From: Labyrinthula sp. Ha | Lineage: Eukaryota; Sar; Bigyra; Labyrinthulida; Labyrinthulaceae | DNA: 64,000 nt | NCBI GenBank assembly: GCA_015227615.1 | Contig: JAALGZ010000054.1 | Span: 124,001 to 188,000, forward strand | Direction of reading: 5' to 3' | In this document: in pieces, positions 12,463 through 23,535 of the stretch | How positions within the stretch are numbered: the first letter of the stretch is position 1 | Layout: each line of letters starts with the position of its first letter | Program-made: the position numbers and the translations under genes | Notes under the pieces: model-generated | The model's database searches: none | What the model saw: only the letters and a program-made list of their open reading frames with translations | Told to the model about the DNA's origin: nothing

Positions 12463-14560
12463 TTAAAGCTCTGAATCTATAGGTCCGGGATAGGTGCGTT
12501 TCCACCCACAATCTCCCCTGGTTCCATAGTTTCCATTACCATCACTACTTCCGTAACTCGAAAAACACAGACACTTACCCGTTTCCTCTTCACATACACC
12601 TCTATTACTGCAAAGATCGTTCTCCTTCGTACCTTGGATGCTTAGCACGCCATTGAGTGTCGATCCATCATTTGCAATTTCTAACGTAACGCCGGAGCTC
12701 GAGCCTGAAACCACCTGAATTACAGGGATGTTTCCGAAATCCTGTAGAAATTCAATTATCACAACGTTGCTGCCTAGCTCTGTACAAATTTCGGTACCAT
12801 CTGAATATGTAATATCGACTTCAGTTATCGTAGGAACACTTTGTAAGATACCTTTGAATGTTTCTGCGTCTGTTATTGATGATATGCTGATTGTTTCTTC
12901 GCCTCTGAACTTCAATCTAAACTCTCCCCCTGCTATTGGATCTGATACCATACATTTGAGGAGCTGTACCTCATTTTCTCCTGGAGTATCAGGATCGTCA
13001 CCAGTTGCACAACTCTTTTTCGAGCAATCATACCCCGTAAACCCTTCATCACAAAGACAACCACGCATCATTTCCCATTCCCAGGTTAGTGGATTATTTG
13101 GAACTAGACCAAAATTTACATTGCTACGAGCTGCTAATTCTCGCATGTTAAGACATTGTCCATGACCATTGCATTGTCCAGCGGTAGCACCTGGAAGCCC
13201 ACAAACGCGAAATTCACAAGCTCCACCCTCAAAACCATCATTACATCTACAACGTCCACTTAATCTATCGCAGGTCCCTTTGTTGCTACACTCAACTGGA
13301 TGATGAGCATCGTTCTCTGCTGTGGGGTAATCAAACCACGAATTTCCAATTGGGCATGTTCGCTCTGAACAGTCACCACCTTGCCATCCAAATTCACATG
13401 TACAAACAAAAGAAGGAGAGTTACTACAAAAACCATGCCCGGAACATGCAATGTCACCTAAACCTGGGCATGCAGTAGGTTCCACCAAAGCTCTCCCACA
13501 ATCGCCTCGGTTTCCCTGATTGCCTCTACCATCACTAGTGGCGTAACCCCCGTAACATGAGCAAATGCCTGAACTAGTGTCGCAACTTCCACGGCCGCTA
13601 CACAGCTTGTTTTCTTTGCTCCCTTGTACAGAAGAAATCGATCCACTCGATGTGCTCTCCATAGTCATGCCATCATATGCAAAGAAAATTCCCGCACCAG
13701 TGGCCCCACAAACTTCGTAGTTGTCTGAGCCATCACAAATCTCACTCCCTCTAGAGTATGTAATGATATCAGGAACATCACCAAAATGAGAAAGAAAAGT
13801 AATAGAGACAACTTGATTAACAGTGTCACTACAGACTGGATAGGATTCCTCAGAAAACTCAACTTTAAAGGAGTTTAAACCATGAAGAGTAGACAAGAGG
13901 GCTTCAAAAGTTGTCTTAGAAGAAAGAACAGGAATCGATTCACTGGTTTGACTCAAGAATGTTAGTGTAAAGCTTCCTGAAGTTGCTTTACACTGAAAAA
14001 GTTGCACTTCATCTAGATCACCAATTGTCAAAGGGTCATCTCCTGTAACACAGGTTCTTAGTGAACAGTCATAGCCTAAGAGTGAGAAATTAGAAAAAAA
14101 CACCTGTGTAACCAGGATCACACTCACATCCAAGAATTTTTTCGGAATCCCATACTTCATCGTAAAAGTAGACAATTCCTAATGATGGGTCTTTGTACTT
14201 AGCGTACTGTTTCATGCTCCGACAAATCCCATTTCCATTGCAATCATTTGGACAAGCCATTACATCACACGCACTACCACTGTAATGAGGATCACATGAA
14301 CATTCTCCTGTTTCTCGATCACAAATTCCTCCATTACTGCATTCAGCTTGATGATGTGCTAAATCTGTAGAAGTGGCTGAATCAGCCCAAGCGTTGCCGT
14401 AAGGGCACGCTCGTAGAGAACAATCACCTCCAGTAAAACCCTTGAAACATTTACATCTGACATCTGCAGAATCACAAATCCCATTTCCACTGCACTGATT
14501 TGGACAAGTTTGACCTCTGTATCCTTTCAAGAGAAAAAGTAGCCCAAAAAATTTTTTCAT
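12463..14560 (-). CDS. secreted EGF-repeat protein, two exons
   Basis: Exons 14104-14560 and 12463-14075 are joined across a 28-nt intron (14076-14103; GTGTTT...TTAG, phase 1). This restores GYTG-YDCS, giving about 689 residues. A short hydrophobic leader (MKKFFGLLFLL) suggests secretion. There are eight EGF-like units with CxGxGxC and a CxCxxGxxGxxC end. They form two similar halves: three EGF units, a 'C(V/A)TGDDPxT' unit with a beta-rich segment of about 110 residues, then an EGF unit ending SSDGxGNxGxRGDC. This looks like an internal tandem duplication. Such proteins are common in algae and stramenopile-type protists as surface or wall proteins. The substrate or partner is unknown. No transmembrane anchor is seen at the C terminus. 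It lies 87 bases from the RING gene on the same strand. Confidence 0.85.
14076..14103 (-). other. 28-nt spliceosomal intron
   Basis: GT at the 5' end, a pyrimidine-rich body with CTAAT, and TTAG at the 3' end. Removing it exactly joins the conserved EGF motif GYTG to YDCS in frame (phase 1), matching the second repeat half, which reads GFTGYDCS without a break. Confidence 0.85.
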
Positions 14561-14647
14561 TGTTTAGTTTCTAACGGAAAAAAACTGTGTACAAACAAAT
14601 TAATCGTTAAAGAAATATATTTACAACGCATAAATAAAAGAAAAGTT

Positions 14648-15181
14648 TCATTTGGCCTGAAAAAATATTTCCTGATCACAGACTGGACAAGTAGTTCTTT
14701 GAGATTTTGTCCTCCATATTGTTAGACAGTGCAAATGATATCTATGTCGATTAGATCCACAACCACAAAGACTCAAAGCTTCGGGTGATTCAGGTGTAAA
14801 TTCTTCGTAGCAAACAAAACATTCGTCGTCCTCATTAAATACACCAAGTTTATCGGCACTTGGCAGGTCGGTTAATTTATCTGCTTTTATATCACCTGAG
14901 TTTCGCTTCGTTAAATTATGTACATTCTGCTGAGCATCATTTTTTGTAAGTGGAGGATCTTCTGTTGATGGTTCCCTTGTGCTTGTTTGACGACAAAGAG
15001 GAAAATACGGATTAGAAGTAGACGAGCTTGTGGAAGCCGCACTTGTTCGTGTGTTTCCCTCAGATTCCTGTCGTGAGCTAAAATAAGGAAAGTATTTGTA
15101 TAATGATTCAGAAAAGCATGGACAGAAGGTCCAAATAGTTGCTTCAAGGATATTCGGAGAAGTTCTGTTATGCGTTGTCAT
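14648..15181 (-). CDS. RING-type E3 ubiquitin ligase-like protein
   Basis: 177 residues. The C-terminal third carries a RING-CH/variant-like zinc finger (about 119-172): ECFVC, then LCGCGSNRHRYHLHC, then CPVC, spaced as C-x2-C ... C-x-C-x7-H-x2-C ... C-x2-C. The first 115 residues are Ser/Thr-rich and low complexity, with a cysteine/aromatic stretch near residue 20 (TFCPCFSESLYKYFPYF) that could be lipid-modified or membrane-associated. There is no clear transmembrane helix. The expected role is transfer of ubiquitin from an E2 to an unknown substrate. Single exon on the same strand as the EGF and small membrane genes. Confidence 0.8.
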   Translation of the reverse strand: MTTHNRTSPNILEATIWTFCPCFSESLYKYFPYFSSRQESEGNTRTSAASTSSSTSNPYFPLCRQTSTREPSTEDPPLTKNDAQQNVHNLTKRNSGDIKADKLTDLPSADKLGVFNEDDECFVCYEEFTPESPEALSLCGCGSNRHRYHLHCLTIWRTKSQRTTCPVCDQEIFFQAK

Positions 15182-15339
15182 ATTTCTTTTTTTTAATTAA
15201 CAATGGACGATATAGACAGGGCCATATGGCCACTCGGTAGTTAACCAAGAAAAGATAGTATATCTTAAACTCTTTAAAAGTCAAAGGCTTTTTAAATGAA
15301 GAGGAGACAAACTTAAGTCAGTTTATGAGATTTAAGAAA

Positions 15340-15573
15340 CTAATTAGCTGCACCTGCTTCTAGCTCTTTTTCTTTTTTAGCATTTCTGCTTTCAAGCCAC
15401 TGGAGAAATAGCAAACTTCCTACAGTCATTGCGACAAGGAATGCGATGACGATACCCAACACCTGACCAAAAGGTTCTTTGTCAAAATCAGTTGATTCAG
15501 GCACCTCAGGATCTTCTTCTTCTTGCAATTTTCTTAAATTACTTGCAACATGAGTGATAAGTCTGGAATTCAT
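15340..15573 (-). CDS. small single-pass membrane protein (77 aa)
   Basis: I do not recognise the family. There is an acidic N-terminal region (LQEEEDPEVPESTDFDKEPF), one strong transmembrane helix at about 36-58 (VLGIVIAFLVAMTVGSLLFL), and a basic then acidic tail (ESRNAKKEKELEAG). The charge pattern suggests N-out/C-in topology. It sits in a tight cluster, divergent from the glycosyltransferase, with only 154 bases between the two starts. The coding bias and clear helix make a real gene likely. Confidence 0.65.
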   Translation of the reverse strand: MNSRLITHVASNLRKLQEEEDPEVPESTDFDKEPFGQVLGIVIAFLVAMTVGSLLFLQWLESRNAKKEKELEAGAAN

Positions 15574-15664
15574 CTTTATGCTCTTGGTTTATTGTTTGGG
15601 CTCTGATTTGATTTTGTTTCCTTGTTTCTATTTTTTGTCTTTATTTCTATTTTTGCTTGATGTT

Positions 15665-15692
15665 GATTGCCCAAAATTTATTTTGGGCAATC
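15665..15692. promoter_or_regulatory. 28-nt perfect palindrome in a divergent promoter
   Basis: Arms GATTGCCCAAAAT and ATTTTGGGCAATC, 13 bases each, are separated by two bases. It lies in the 154-base space between the small membrane protein gene and the glycosyltransferase. A TTTAACGGAACC string follows, just before the glycosyltransferase ATG. The inner 11-mer TTGCCCAAAAT recurs upstream of the Roco-TIR gene (60294-60304). A dimeric transcription-factor site or shared core promoter is likely; the function is inferred. Confidence 0.5.
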
Positions 15693-15727
15693 GGAATCTT
15701 ATTTGTTTAACGGAACCGCATGAATAA

Positions 15728-17599
15728 ATGACATCTTTGTCAACAGCCGTAAGGAAAGGAAAAACAAAATCTCCAGATATCAAATTTAACTATTCATCTT
15801 CCAGTGATTTTTATTTTTATAATATATGGCATTACTTTCGAATTATTGTTGCGTGTTTTCTCATCTTCGAGGTCTTTTGGATTTTCATTTATAATGGGTC
15901 AAACAATGAAGATAACCTTTTGAGAAATGTACGACAAGAAAAGATAACTGCAACAGTTTCAGAGTTTAATGTTTATATTAAAACACAAGGAAATTTCGAA
16001 GATCTAGAATTTGCTTTTTCATCTTTTCTGAACTCTGATTATTACAAGTATGATGTTAATTTAGAGTTCTATGTTCAAAATGGTGATAGAACAAAAACTA
16101 AGCGGCTTCAGGCCAGGGTTCGTAGTCGTATAGGAAAGTTCATTAGAGACGCAGATGAATCAAGAAAGCTTTCATTGCAAAAACTTCAGGAGAGGGTTGA
16201 CGTCACATCTTATACAAACGCATTCTGTAAAGGAAATTCTTGGTTAAATTTTCTCACTGCGCGAGAACTTAATAGGATAGCTGCAAAAGGAGGTTTAATT
16301 TTTTTTACATCGGAGTCTGATATATTTAAGAGTAATATGTTCACATTATTGAAAGAAGCTCATTCTGTCTATGGTTTAAGATCTGAGGTTTCTGGGTTTA
16401 TATTTAATCTCAATGGTCAGACTTCTCATGAAGCTGTTTATTATACTACCACTGCACCAAATTCTGGGTTTTCTCCAAAGTTACAGTCTTGGCATGATTT
16501 TATACAATTTGCTTCTTCAAATTGTGGGAAAGTAGATGCTGATTGGAGGTTGGCTTATGAGAACTTTGTTAGAGGAAGAGTAGATCATTTTTTCCTGAGT
16601 ATTAACTCACTGAAAAGGCTAGAACCACACTTGCAGTATCAGCAAGTTCTAGAGAAAGATTCCTTTCATTCAACTCGATTTCATGGGGATTTGCCTTTAG
16701 TGTTGAATCCAAGGGTTTATTCTGCTGGAAATCAAGAAGTTTCAACTTTTAACTCAGTTAAATTTAGCAAATTTCTTTCAGATAAGAATGGTTTTGTAAA
16801 TGTGCAACTCTTAAATTCGGGTTATTTCTTGATGACAAAACATTGGATTTGCAATGTCAAATCTTTGGACCAGAAAATTCTGGATAAAACTTTATTCATT
16901 GCAACAGATGAAAAAGTTTATACTGATCTTATAGAACTGAACTTAGGTTTGAATGTTGTTTTCGAATCGTTTTACAACCCAGAGGATCTTTCTTATGGAC
17001 AAGTTCAGTACTTTAAGATGATGCTCTGGAGAACTGGTTTAATTTTCAAGATACTTTCTGAAGGAACAAATCTGTTCCTAACCGAATCGGATGCCGTATG
17101 GTTTCAAGATCCCTTTGAATCGCTTGAGATGGACAAGTTAGTTGCAGATAAAGGCCTTGATATTTTATTAATGGACGACAAATTCCCTGAAGAAGGACCT
17201 CAAGGAGGTTTCATGTTTCTCAAGAGTACAAAAAATACATTAGGTGCCTGGCGAGAAATGATGGAATTGCAAGATCAGGCAATGAGACCGTTCTTAGGCG
17301 GAGATCGATCTGATTTGGAGAAGATTGGGGAAGCTGGCAATGAGCAGCATTTGGAAAAACAGGTTTTCTTTGAAAGAAGAGATAAAGGCGTTTTGAATTT
17401 CAGGTGGATGGATCCTAAGAAGTTTTGTTCTGGGAAATGGTACTTGGACAAAAAATGGAGGAGCTCAAAGAATGTAATCGTCTTGTTTAATTGGATTGTG
17501 GGATCTGAGGAGAAGATAAAGAGGGCAAAAAGATATGGGCACTGGTACCTAGGGAGAGATAATCAATGTAAAGTTCCGAAGCGAAGGCGCAAGATTTAA
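15728..17599 (+). CDS. nucleotide-diphospho-sugar transferase, GT77-like (type II membrane)
   Basis: 623 residues. A short cytosolic N terminus is followed by one transmembrane helix at about 33-56 (YFRIIVACFLIFEVFWIFIYNG), typical of a Golgi type II glycosyltransferase. The catalytic region is C-terminal: YGQVQYFKMMLWRTGLI, then LFLTESDAVWFQDPFESL (about 447-464), holding the DxD-like metal/nucleotide-sugar site. Later come GPQGGFMFLKST and NEQHLEKQVFF. This order matches the Nucleotid_trans family (PF03407, GT77), whose plant members transfer arabinose, xylose or galactose. The donor sugar cannot be told from sequence. The long stem region (60-400) is not recognised. Single exon; divergent with the small membrane gene. 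Confidence 0.85.
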   Translation: MTSLSTAVRKGKTKSPDIKFNYSSSSDFYFYNIWHYFRIIVACFLIFEVFWIFIYNGSNNEDNLLRNVRQEKITATVSEFNVYIKTQGNFEDLEFAFSSFLNSDYYKYDVNLEFYVQNGDRTKTKRLQARVRSRIGKFIRDADESRKLSLQKLQERVDVTSYTNAFCKGNSWLNFLTARELNRIAAKGGLIFFTSESDIFKSNMFTLLKEAHSVYGLRSEVSGFIFNLNGQTSHEAVYYTTTAPNSGFSPKLQSWHDFIQFASSNCGKVDADWRLAYENFVRGRVDHFFLSINSLKRLEPHLQYQQVLEKDSFHSTRFHGDLPLVLNPRVYSAGNQEVSTFNSVKFSKFLSDKNGFVNVQLLNSGYFLMTKHWICNVKSLDQKILDKTLFIATDEKVYTDLIELNLGLNVVFESFYNPEDLSYGQVQYFKMMLWRTGLIFKILSEGTNLFLTESDAVWFQDPFESLEMDKLVADKGLDILLMDDKFPEEGPQGGFMFLKSTKNTLGAWREMMELQDQAMRPFLGGDRSDLEKIGEAGNEQHLEKQVFFERRDKGVLNFRWMDPKKFCSGKWYLDKKWRSSKNVIVLFNWIVGSEEKIKRAKRYGHWYLGRDNQCKVPKRRRKI

Positions 17600-17807
17600 G
17601 CTTAAATATTATTCTTGGAGATTCTGGAAAAGGGTATACACAAAGTATAAGCTAATCTTGTTCTACTTACCTAGACAACTAAGTTGAATTAGGAAGCAAA
17701 AGTACTTTGATACCGGGCAAACTCACTTAAGCCCTGTATCAATGCAGCTGTGCTAATTATTCCGCGGTAGAGGTTTGGTTTTTGTTGGTTCATTTGGAGT
17801 GGGCAAT

Positions 17808-18011
17808 GTTGAATATGAATGAAATATTATTTTTTAGTTATTAAACTCTAGTTGGTACTACTTACTTTGTACTAGTTGTGCTACTTTAGCCTTTGTACCT
17901 TCGTTACCTTGTACCACAACCAACTGCCCTCATACGTCATATCAGAAAAACTAAACTACCTTCACTTTGTATACTCACAAAACTAGCTTCCTAACTTGTA
18001 CAACTTTAACA
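17808..18011 (-). repeat. copia element, 3' LTR
   Basis: Near-identical to 22119-22323. On the element strand it begins TGTTAAAGTTG and ends CATATTCAACA, the usual TG...CA form. Confidence 0.9.
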
Positions 18012-18213
18012 CAATACCCATTTTTCTCTTTCTTTACTCTTTCTTGTTCTCATCCTTTTCTTCTTCCATTCTTGTAACATACAACCATCTGTCACGATTT
18101 TTAATGAACCAGTGCTTAGCAACTGGTTTAGTAAAAACATCTGCATCATTAAACTCCTTTCTAACATGCTCCACCTTCCATTTTTCTTTTTGAATAATAT
18201 TCTTACAGAAAAA

Positions 18214-19689
18214 TTATTCGATCTCCATTTGCTTGATTCCAGAATACGATTGCTTAATCCCCAACTTGTTTACTGCACCCTTATTGTCAGTTTTCAATAC
18301 TACCTCTTTTAATTCAATATCCATAAACTTTAAGTTAATTTGTAGCCATTTTAACTCTTTCACTGTCAAACTGCAGGCCATTACTTCAGCTTCAGTGGAA
18401 CTGGTTGCTATACACTTCTGTTTTTTCGTTTTATACAATAACGTCGATTCGCTCACTTTTATTATGTACCCGGTCATAGAAAACCTCCCACTTAGTGACG
18501 CGTCACTATAAGGAACAGCCTTGAAGTCTTTTACATCTTTCTTGTATCTTAGCCCTAAAGAATAGGTATTTAATAAATATGCAATAATTTTCTTTCCAGC
18601 TTTCAAGTGCGCTACTGTAGGTTTGTTACTGCATTGGGCCAGCATGTTCGTTTGGAATGATATGTCAGGACGATACACCCTACATATATAGGTAATAGAT
18701 CCAACTAACGACTGGAATTTCTTCTTCATATCCAGGAACTTGCTGTTGTCATTCTTGTCAATATAGTGGTTAACAATATGAGGGATACTTTGTAATTCAT
18801 CTTCACTTATTTCAAAAGTTTCTGCCAATTTTTTAATATAACCTTCTGCTGTAAGATATATCCACTCCTTGTCCTCATTTATTTCAAATCCCACATGATT
18901 ATTAATCGTCATAGTATTTTTTACATCATACACTTCTTTCAATTTTCTTAAAGTCCATTCTACGTTCTCATATTTTGACGCTGCAAATAACATGTCATCT
19001 ACATATAATAATCCCAAAATATTTTTCTCTTTGTTATAAAATATGGTATTTTCTTTGATATTCACTGTGAACTCTAGCTGTATTAGGGTCTTAGTGATTT
19101 TTTTACACCAATACAGTGGAGCTGCTTTTAATCCATATATAGCTTTCTCAGATCTACATATCATATCTGGATACTTTGCCCTAAGTTTAAGTGGAAGTTG
19201 ATAAGAATATTCTCTGTCAAGCTTTGCATTTAAAAATGAATTGCCTATGTCGATTTGCATCCACTTTATATTCTTACTGGAAGCAACAAACAAAAACAAT
19301 CTTATCAACTCCAATCTGGCCGTCGGTGAGTAAAACTTCAGATTTTCTTCTTGCAGGTCTCCTCTCACAACGAATCTACATTTACAGATATCTTGGTTCG
19401 TAATGTTGTCTTTTTTCTTCGTATAGAGTTCCATGATCGGAATTATCACCTCTTCTTTTATTTCCGCTTTAATGACCAACTTCATTTCTCCAATAGTGAT
19501 AAGTTTATTTAACTCCTTTTCATATGCTGTATACCACTCCTCTGCAATTGGTTTTGTTCTTATCTGGAAATATGTTTTTGGTATGGTTTTATCCTTGTTT
19601 ATAGCTGATGCTGCATAGTCCATTAGATTATGATGCTGAAAAATAAAGTCCATGTCTTCAAAGAGATATAAAGGTTCACTCTTAGCCAC
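18214..19689 (-). pseudogene. copia reverse transcriptase / RNase H region
   Basis: Copia RT motifs are visible: WMQIDIGNSFLNAKLD, AIYGLKAAPLYW, GLLYVDDMLFAAS, then SDASLSGR and ATSSTEAEVMA of RNase H, ending in KTDNKGAV. Domain length and order are standard for the family. Confidence 0.9.
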
Positions 19690-19912
19690 ATCACAATAAG
19701 TAAGCCTCTCTGGTGCCTTGATCTTTCTGCTGGACCTTCTTATATATTCTTGTTCAGGCAGTAGATGGTTTTGTCTTTCATCCTTTTCTTGTTCTTTTTC
19801 TTGAGCTGTATTTTCTTTTTCCGGTTCTGTGTTTACTTGAATAGTTTCACAGTTTTCTGGTACATAAGGGACTTTTGGTAAAGCTTGTGTTTCAGTCTCC
19901 TATTTTTGTTCT

Positions 19913-20883
19913 TCAGTTCTTCTTGATATATTTAAAGTTTCTTGTTTTGATTAGTTCTCTTTTATTTTTTGATAGTAGTAAAGCTTCTCCAGTTACATAA
20001 TTATATCCTAGAAAATAAGCCTCATCACCACGTTGTTCAACTTTGCTTTTATAATTTTTTAAATATATCACCGTGCATCCAAATATTATAAGCTTCTTCT
20101 CATCTGGCTTCTTTTTAAATATCTTTTCATATGCAGTTATTGTTTTCAATTCTTCAGTTGTTCTGTTCGTCAAAAACACTGTATAATACGCTGCAAAGTC
20201 CCAGTACATTGAGCTGCTTAAATTAGTAGCGTTTAGATTAAGTCTCATTTTTCGTAGAATATATTGATTACTTCTTTCTGCTAATCCATTGTGTTCAGGT
20301 ACCCAGAGGTGGATACCGAAAAATATATACCATGTTCTTCATAATAATTAATAATTTCTATATTATATATTTCTCTTCCTTGGTCTGAATGAATTCGTTT
20401 TATTTCTATATCAGTAGCAACTTGAAACCATCGGAAAAACTTTATAATTTCAGTTGTAATATCACTTTTCTTCTTGTAACAAAATATAAAACGGTATTTA
20501 CTGCAAATATCTGTGGCCAAAATAAAGCCAGAGTTCCCTGCACGACTACTTTTTAAAACGTCAACTGAATCCAATACGAAAAATTCACCATCTTGTCCTT
20601 TGAAACCAACTGCATCTTTTCTTTTGATTATACTCTTTTTTACATTATTATCTTCACAAACTTTGCATACAAAATTCTTTAGTTCTTCTTGATTCACCTC
20701 ATAACCATAGTAATTTAAAGTGAGTTTGAAAGCCTCTATACCTTGGTGTCCAAATTTATTATGAAGAAATTCTACTTTGCTTGTATTTGATTTAGTAATT
20801 CCCACTAAAGTTTCTGTATATATATATATATTTAAATGTCTATTATTCTTGTTTTCATTAGTCTTATACTTGATTTTAAACAA
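19913..20883 (-). pseudogene. copia integrase region
   Basis: The pre-integrase finger (HNKFGHQG ... FVCKVCED) is followed by the integrase core (VLDSVDVL, IKRIHSDQGREI) and a C-terminal part. Placement upstream of RT identifies copia. Confidence 0.85.
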
Positions 20884-21956
20884 ATTATTATTCTCCTTCT
20901 TTGCTTTATAAAGAGTAATTGAATTTTTATAATATTTACTGTATCTTTTTCTGTCATGATTGATATCCCTTTTGACATAAGTGCAGCCATTGGTACTAAA
21001 AAGACTTGTAAATCTTCAAAGATATAAACATCATACAACTTTATCTTGGTATCATTATCTAGAATGGCCTCAAATACTCCTTTCTTCATAGATGTATATA
21101 TTTTACCTCCTGCTGCTCCAACTAGCTTTGGTGTTTCCAGATTTACTATATTTTTTAGAAATTGTATGTGTCTTATTCCACAGCAATGATAACTATCTCC
21201 TGAATCAATTATTAAACTCTTTTTATTCTCTTGAGTTTTCATGTTGTAAATATTAAAATCAGCTTTAAGCATTCCAATAAATGTATTAACAAAAGTATTA
21301 TTATGTTTCTTGTTGTCGTTTTCTTTCTTATTTCTATCGTTGTGAATACATCTGTAACTTGAATGTCCCTGTTTTTTGCAAATGGTGCAATACCACGGAT
21401 TATGACAATTAATTTTGAAATGAACTTTTTGATTATATTTATAACAAAGAAGCGCTGATCTCTCTCTGTGGACATTGGATTTCTTAATGAACTCTTCATG
21501 CTGTTTCTCTGGAATTACATTCGCATATACTTGGATCTCTTTTTGAAGTAATGATACTGCTAAGTTGTTTGGTGCTATTGAAAAAAGCTTATGGATTGCC
21601 TTCTCATCTGAGAATGTTCCACCTAGCATCATCATATCTCGATATGACACGTTGAAGCTCTTGATTTTTTCTAAAAAATATCTTCCCTCTGGATTTGACA
21701 AACTATCCTCTAACCTCAAAATCCTCTCAGTCTTGTTTCCTATGCAGTACTTTTCAATGATATTGATGACTTCACTTGGTTCTCTTATCCCGTGGATAAG
21801 GTAGTGCAAGCTAATGTCCAAATACTTTCTGATTATTGTGAGTACCTTGGCCTTTTTCTCCTTGGTATTCATCTCAGTTGTTGATGCTTTTTCAGATTCT
21901 GGGTTATTATTATCTTGCTTGGTTAATACACTCTCTAGTCCTTTACTTTCAATCAA
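20832..21956 (-). pseudogene. copia Gag-like region with zinc knuckle and protease motif
   Basis: A helical Gag-like N-terminal part is followed by a CCHC knuckle CTICKKQGHSSYRC, then the aspartic protease motif LIIDSGDSYH and a downstream beta-rich stretch. Confidence 0.85.
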
Positions 21957-22118
21957 TATGGTTATGAATTCTTTCCATTGTATATAAGTGGTTCTTTCTT
22001 GATAGGATTAAACTTCCTATATCCTTCTCTTGAGTCATGGTTATTCTTTACTTGGATCCTGGTTCTTGAGAGCTTCAATAGTTAAAACGCTTTTGGTATT
22101 TTGTTTCGGCTGTTAACC

Positions 22119-22323
22119 TATTGAATATGAATGAAATATTATTTTTTAGTTATTAAAGTCTAGTTGGTACTACTTACTTTGTACTAGTTGTACTACTTTA
22201 GCCTTTGTACCTTTGTTACCTTGTACCACAACCAACTACCCTCATACGTCATATCAGACAACCAAAACTACCTTCACTTTGTATACTCACAAAACTAGCT
22301 TCCTAGCTTGTACAACTTTAACA
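22119..22323 (-). repeat. copia element, 5' LTR
   Basis: Partner of the repeat at 17808-18011. It would hold the element's promoter. The interior next to it has no obvious tRNA-type primer site. Confidence 0.9.
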
Positions 22324-22992
22324 AACTTTTATAGTTTTCTTCTAATTCACCCTCCTAGTAAAGCAAATATGTGGAAAATATATCTCATATTATAAGAAAG
22401 TCATTGTGAGTTATAAACATTGAAAATTGTGAAGAAATAGTCAGTATTTTAAATATTGTAGCAGTTCGGTTTATTAACTTTTTGCCCGGAACAAGAAAAG
22501 TAAAACTATTGGAATATTTTATGAGAACCCTTTATCCCTGCATAAAATAGAACAATATGTGGTCTTGAATAAAAGTGTTCTCGTTTTGTGAATTCTGTTT
22601 TACTTGTTGTATTGTCTCTATTTTATAAACTGCCCAACATGTGGAAAACTGCAGAATCTACTCCCGGATTCGCTGTACAAGTACACAAATAAAAATTGTT
22701 CCAAAAATACAGTTAAGAAATACAAAGTTTCTGGGCAGTTGATATGATTTTATTTTATTGTTTGTAGAAATACAAGAATACGATGACTTCAAATATATTC
22801 CAAGGTATTACGGAAAAACATACGGTTTGTGGAAGTTGTGGTGGAAATATAACCCATGCAGTTTTGAATTAAGATTCTGGCGACTACTTTGAACAGAGCT
22901 GATATGAAGTCGTATTTTTTATCGGGTTTCTTATTTAAATTCAAACACAATACAAAAAAATAAAAGTTTAACAAAGAATAAAAGAAAAAGAA
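22324..22992. other. spacer upstream of membrane paralog 1
   Basis: AT-rich spacer between the copia element and the first four-helix paralog. It contains a 9-base inverted pair, AACTGCCCA near 22627 and TGGGCAGTT near 22734, about 100 bases apart. The last 30 bases are A-rich, a leader type shared with the other two paralogs. No gene is seen. Confidence 0.35.
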
Positions 22993-23535
22993 ATGGATAA
23001 CTTGAAGCTTATGAAGGTAGGGGAGTATAAAAAACTCTATCCAGTGAACTTTTGGTTTCAAGTGGTGAGCTTCTTTGTATGTCTGATCGCAACCTCAATA
23101 ATTGCCAGTCTGTTACCAGACTCAACCTCTTCAGTAGAATCAACTACCCAATCAGTGGAGAATGCCTCTATTGCTTTCATGGTGTTCCAACTTCTCTTGA
23201 TCCCAGGATCTATCCTTTTACCTCCGCTAGGACTTGGTCTTCTTTTGGTGAACTTCAGCAGACTTATTATCATCATCGTTTCTCTACCTGAAATTCAAGA
23301 TTTGATTGATGCATTCGAAATCGCAATTACTCAAATTGAGCAAGCTGGAGATCCGCTTGGTATTAGCAAAGTGTTTAAGGAGGAAAAGGCTGATTTGGAA
23401 ATTGCCTTTGGGGTATCAATTATTCTCTTGCTTTATACTGCGGTGCAAATTGTATATGGTGGATATTTTGAGTATAATAGAGTTACTAAGAAACAGGCTG
23501 AAAAGCCACAAGAAGCAAAGGTAGCTAATGTTTAA
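22993..23535 (+). CDS. four-helix membrane protein, paralog 1 (180 aa)
   Basis: I do not recognise the family. It is the first of three paralogs in this window. The N terminus (MDNLKLMKVGEYKKLYPVNFW) is followed by a helix (about 20-40), a pair of helices (about 54-100) with PGSILLPPLGLGLLLVNFSR, a short loop with IxxLPEIQDL, and a last helix (about 134-157) that ends in YGGYFEYNRVT. The tail is short and charged. Signatures shared by all three are Y(K/G)xxYPxNxxFQ, PxxGxxLLxVNxxR and YGxYFEYxR. The conserved Pro/Gly and aromatic residues suggest a structured small integral membrane protein. Function unknown. Single exon with an A-rich leader. Confidence 0.75.
   Translation: MDNLKLMKVGEYKKLYPVNFWFQVVSFFVCLIATSIIASLLPDSTSSVESTTQSVENASIAFMVFQLLLIPGSILLPPLGLGLLLVNFSRLIIIIVSLPEIQDLIDAFEIAITQIEQAGDPLGISKVFKEEKADLEIAFGVSIILLLYTAVQIVYGGYFEYNRVTKKQAEKPQEAKVANV

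Larger units (their letters stand above)
17808..22323 (-). mobile_element. Ty1/copia LTR retrotransposon, broken
   Basis: Direct repeats of about 205 bases flank an interior read on the minus strand. Parts in order: Gag-like region with a CCHC knuckle (CTICKKQGHSSYRC) and a DSG protease motif, integrase with an HHCC-type finger and catalytic core, then reverse transcriptase with YVDD and RNase H. Protease-integrase-RT order is diagnostic of copia. The two LTRs differ at about nine positions, roughly 4%, so it is clearly older than the large element at 38.9-47.6 kb. It looks broken in several places. No target-site duplication is evident. A purine-rich tract lies just inside the left LTR on the element's strand. 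Confidence 0.92.

Noticed and set aside
17803-22328. Target-site duplication around the copia element
   Set aside because: The five bases on the two sides do not match.
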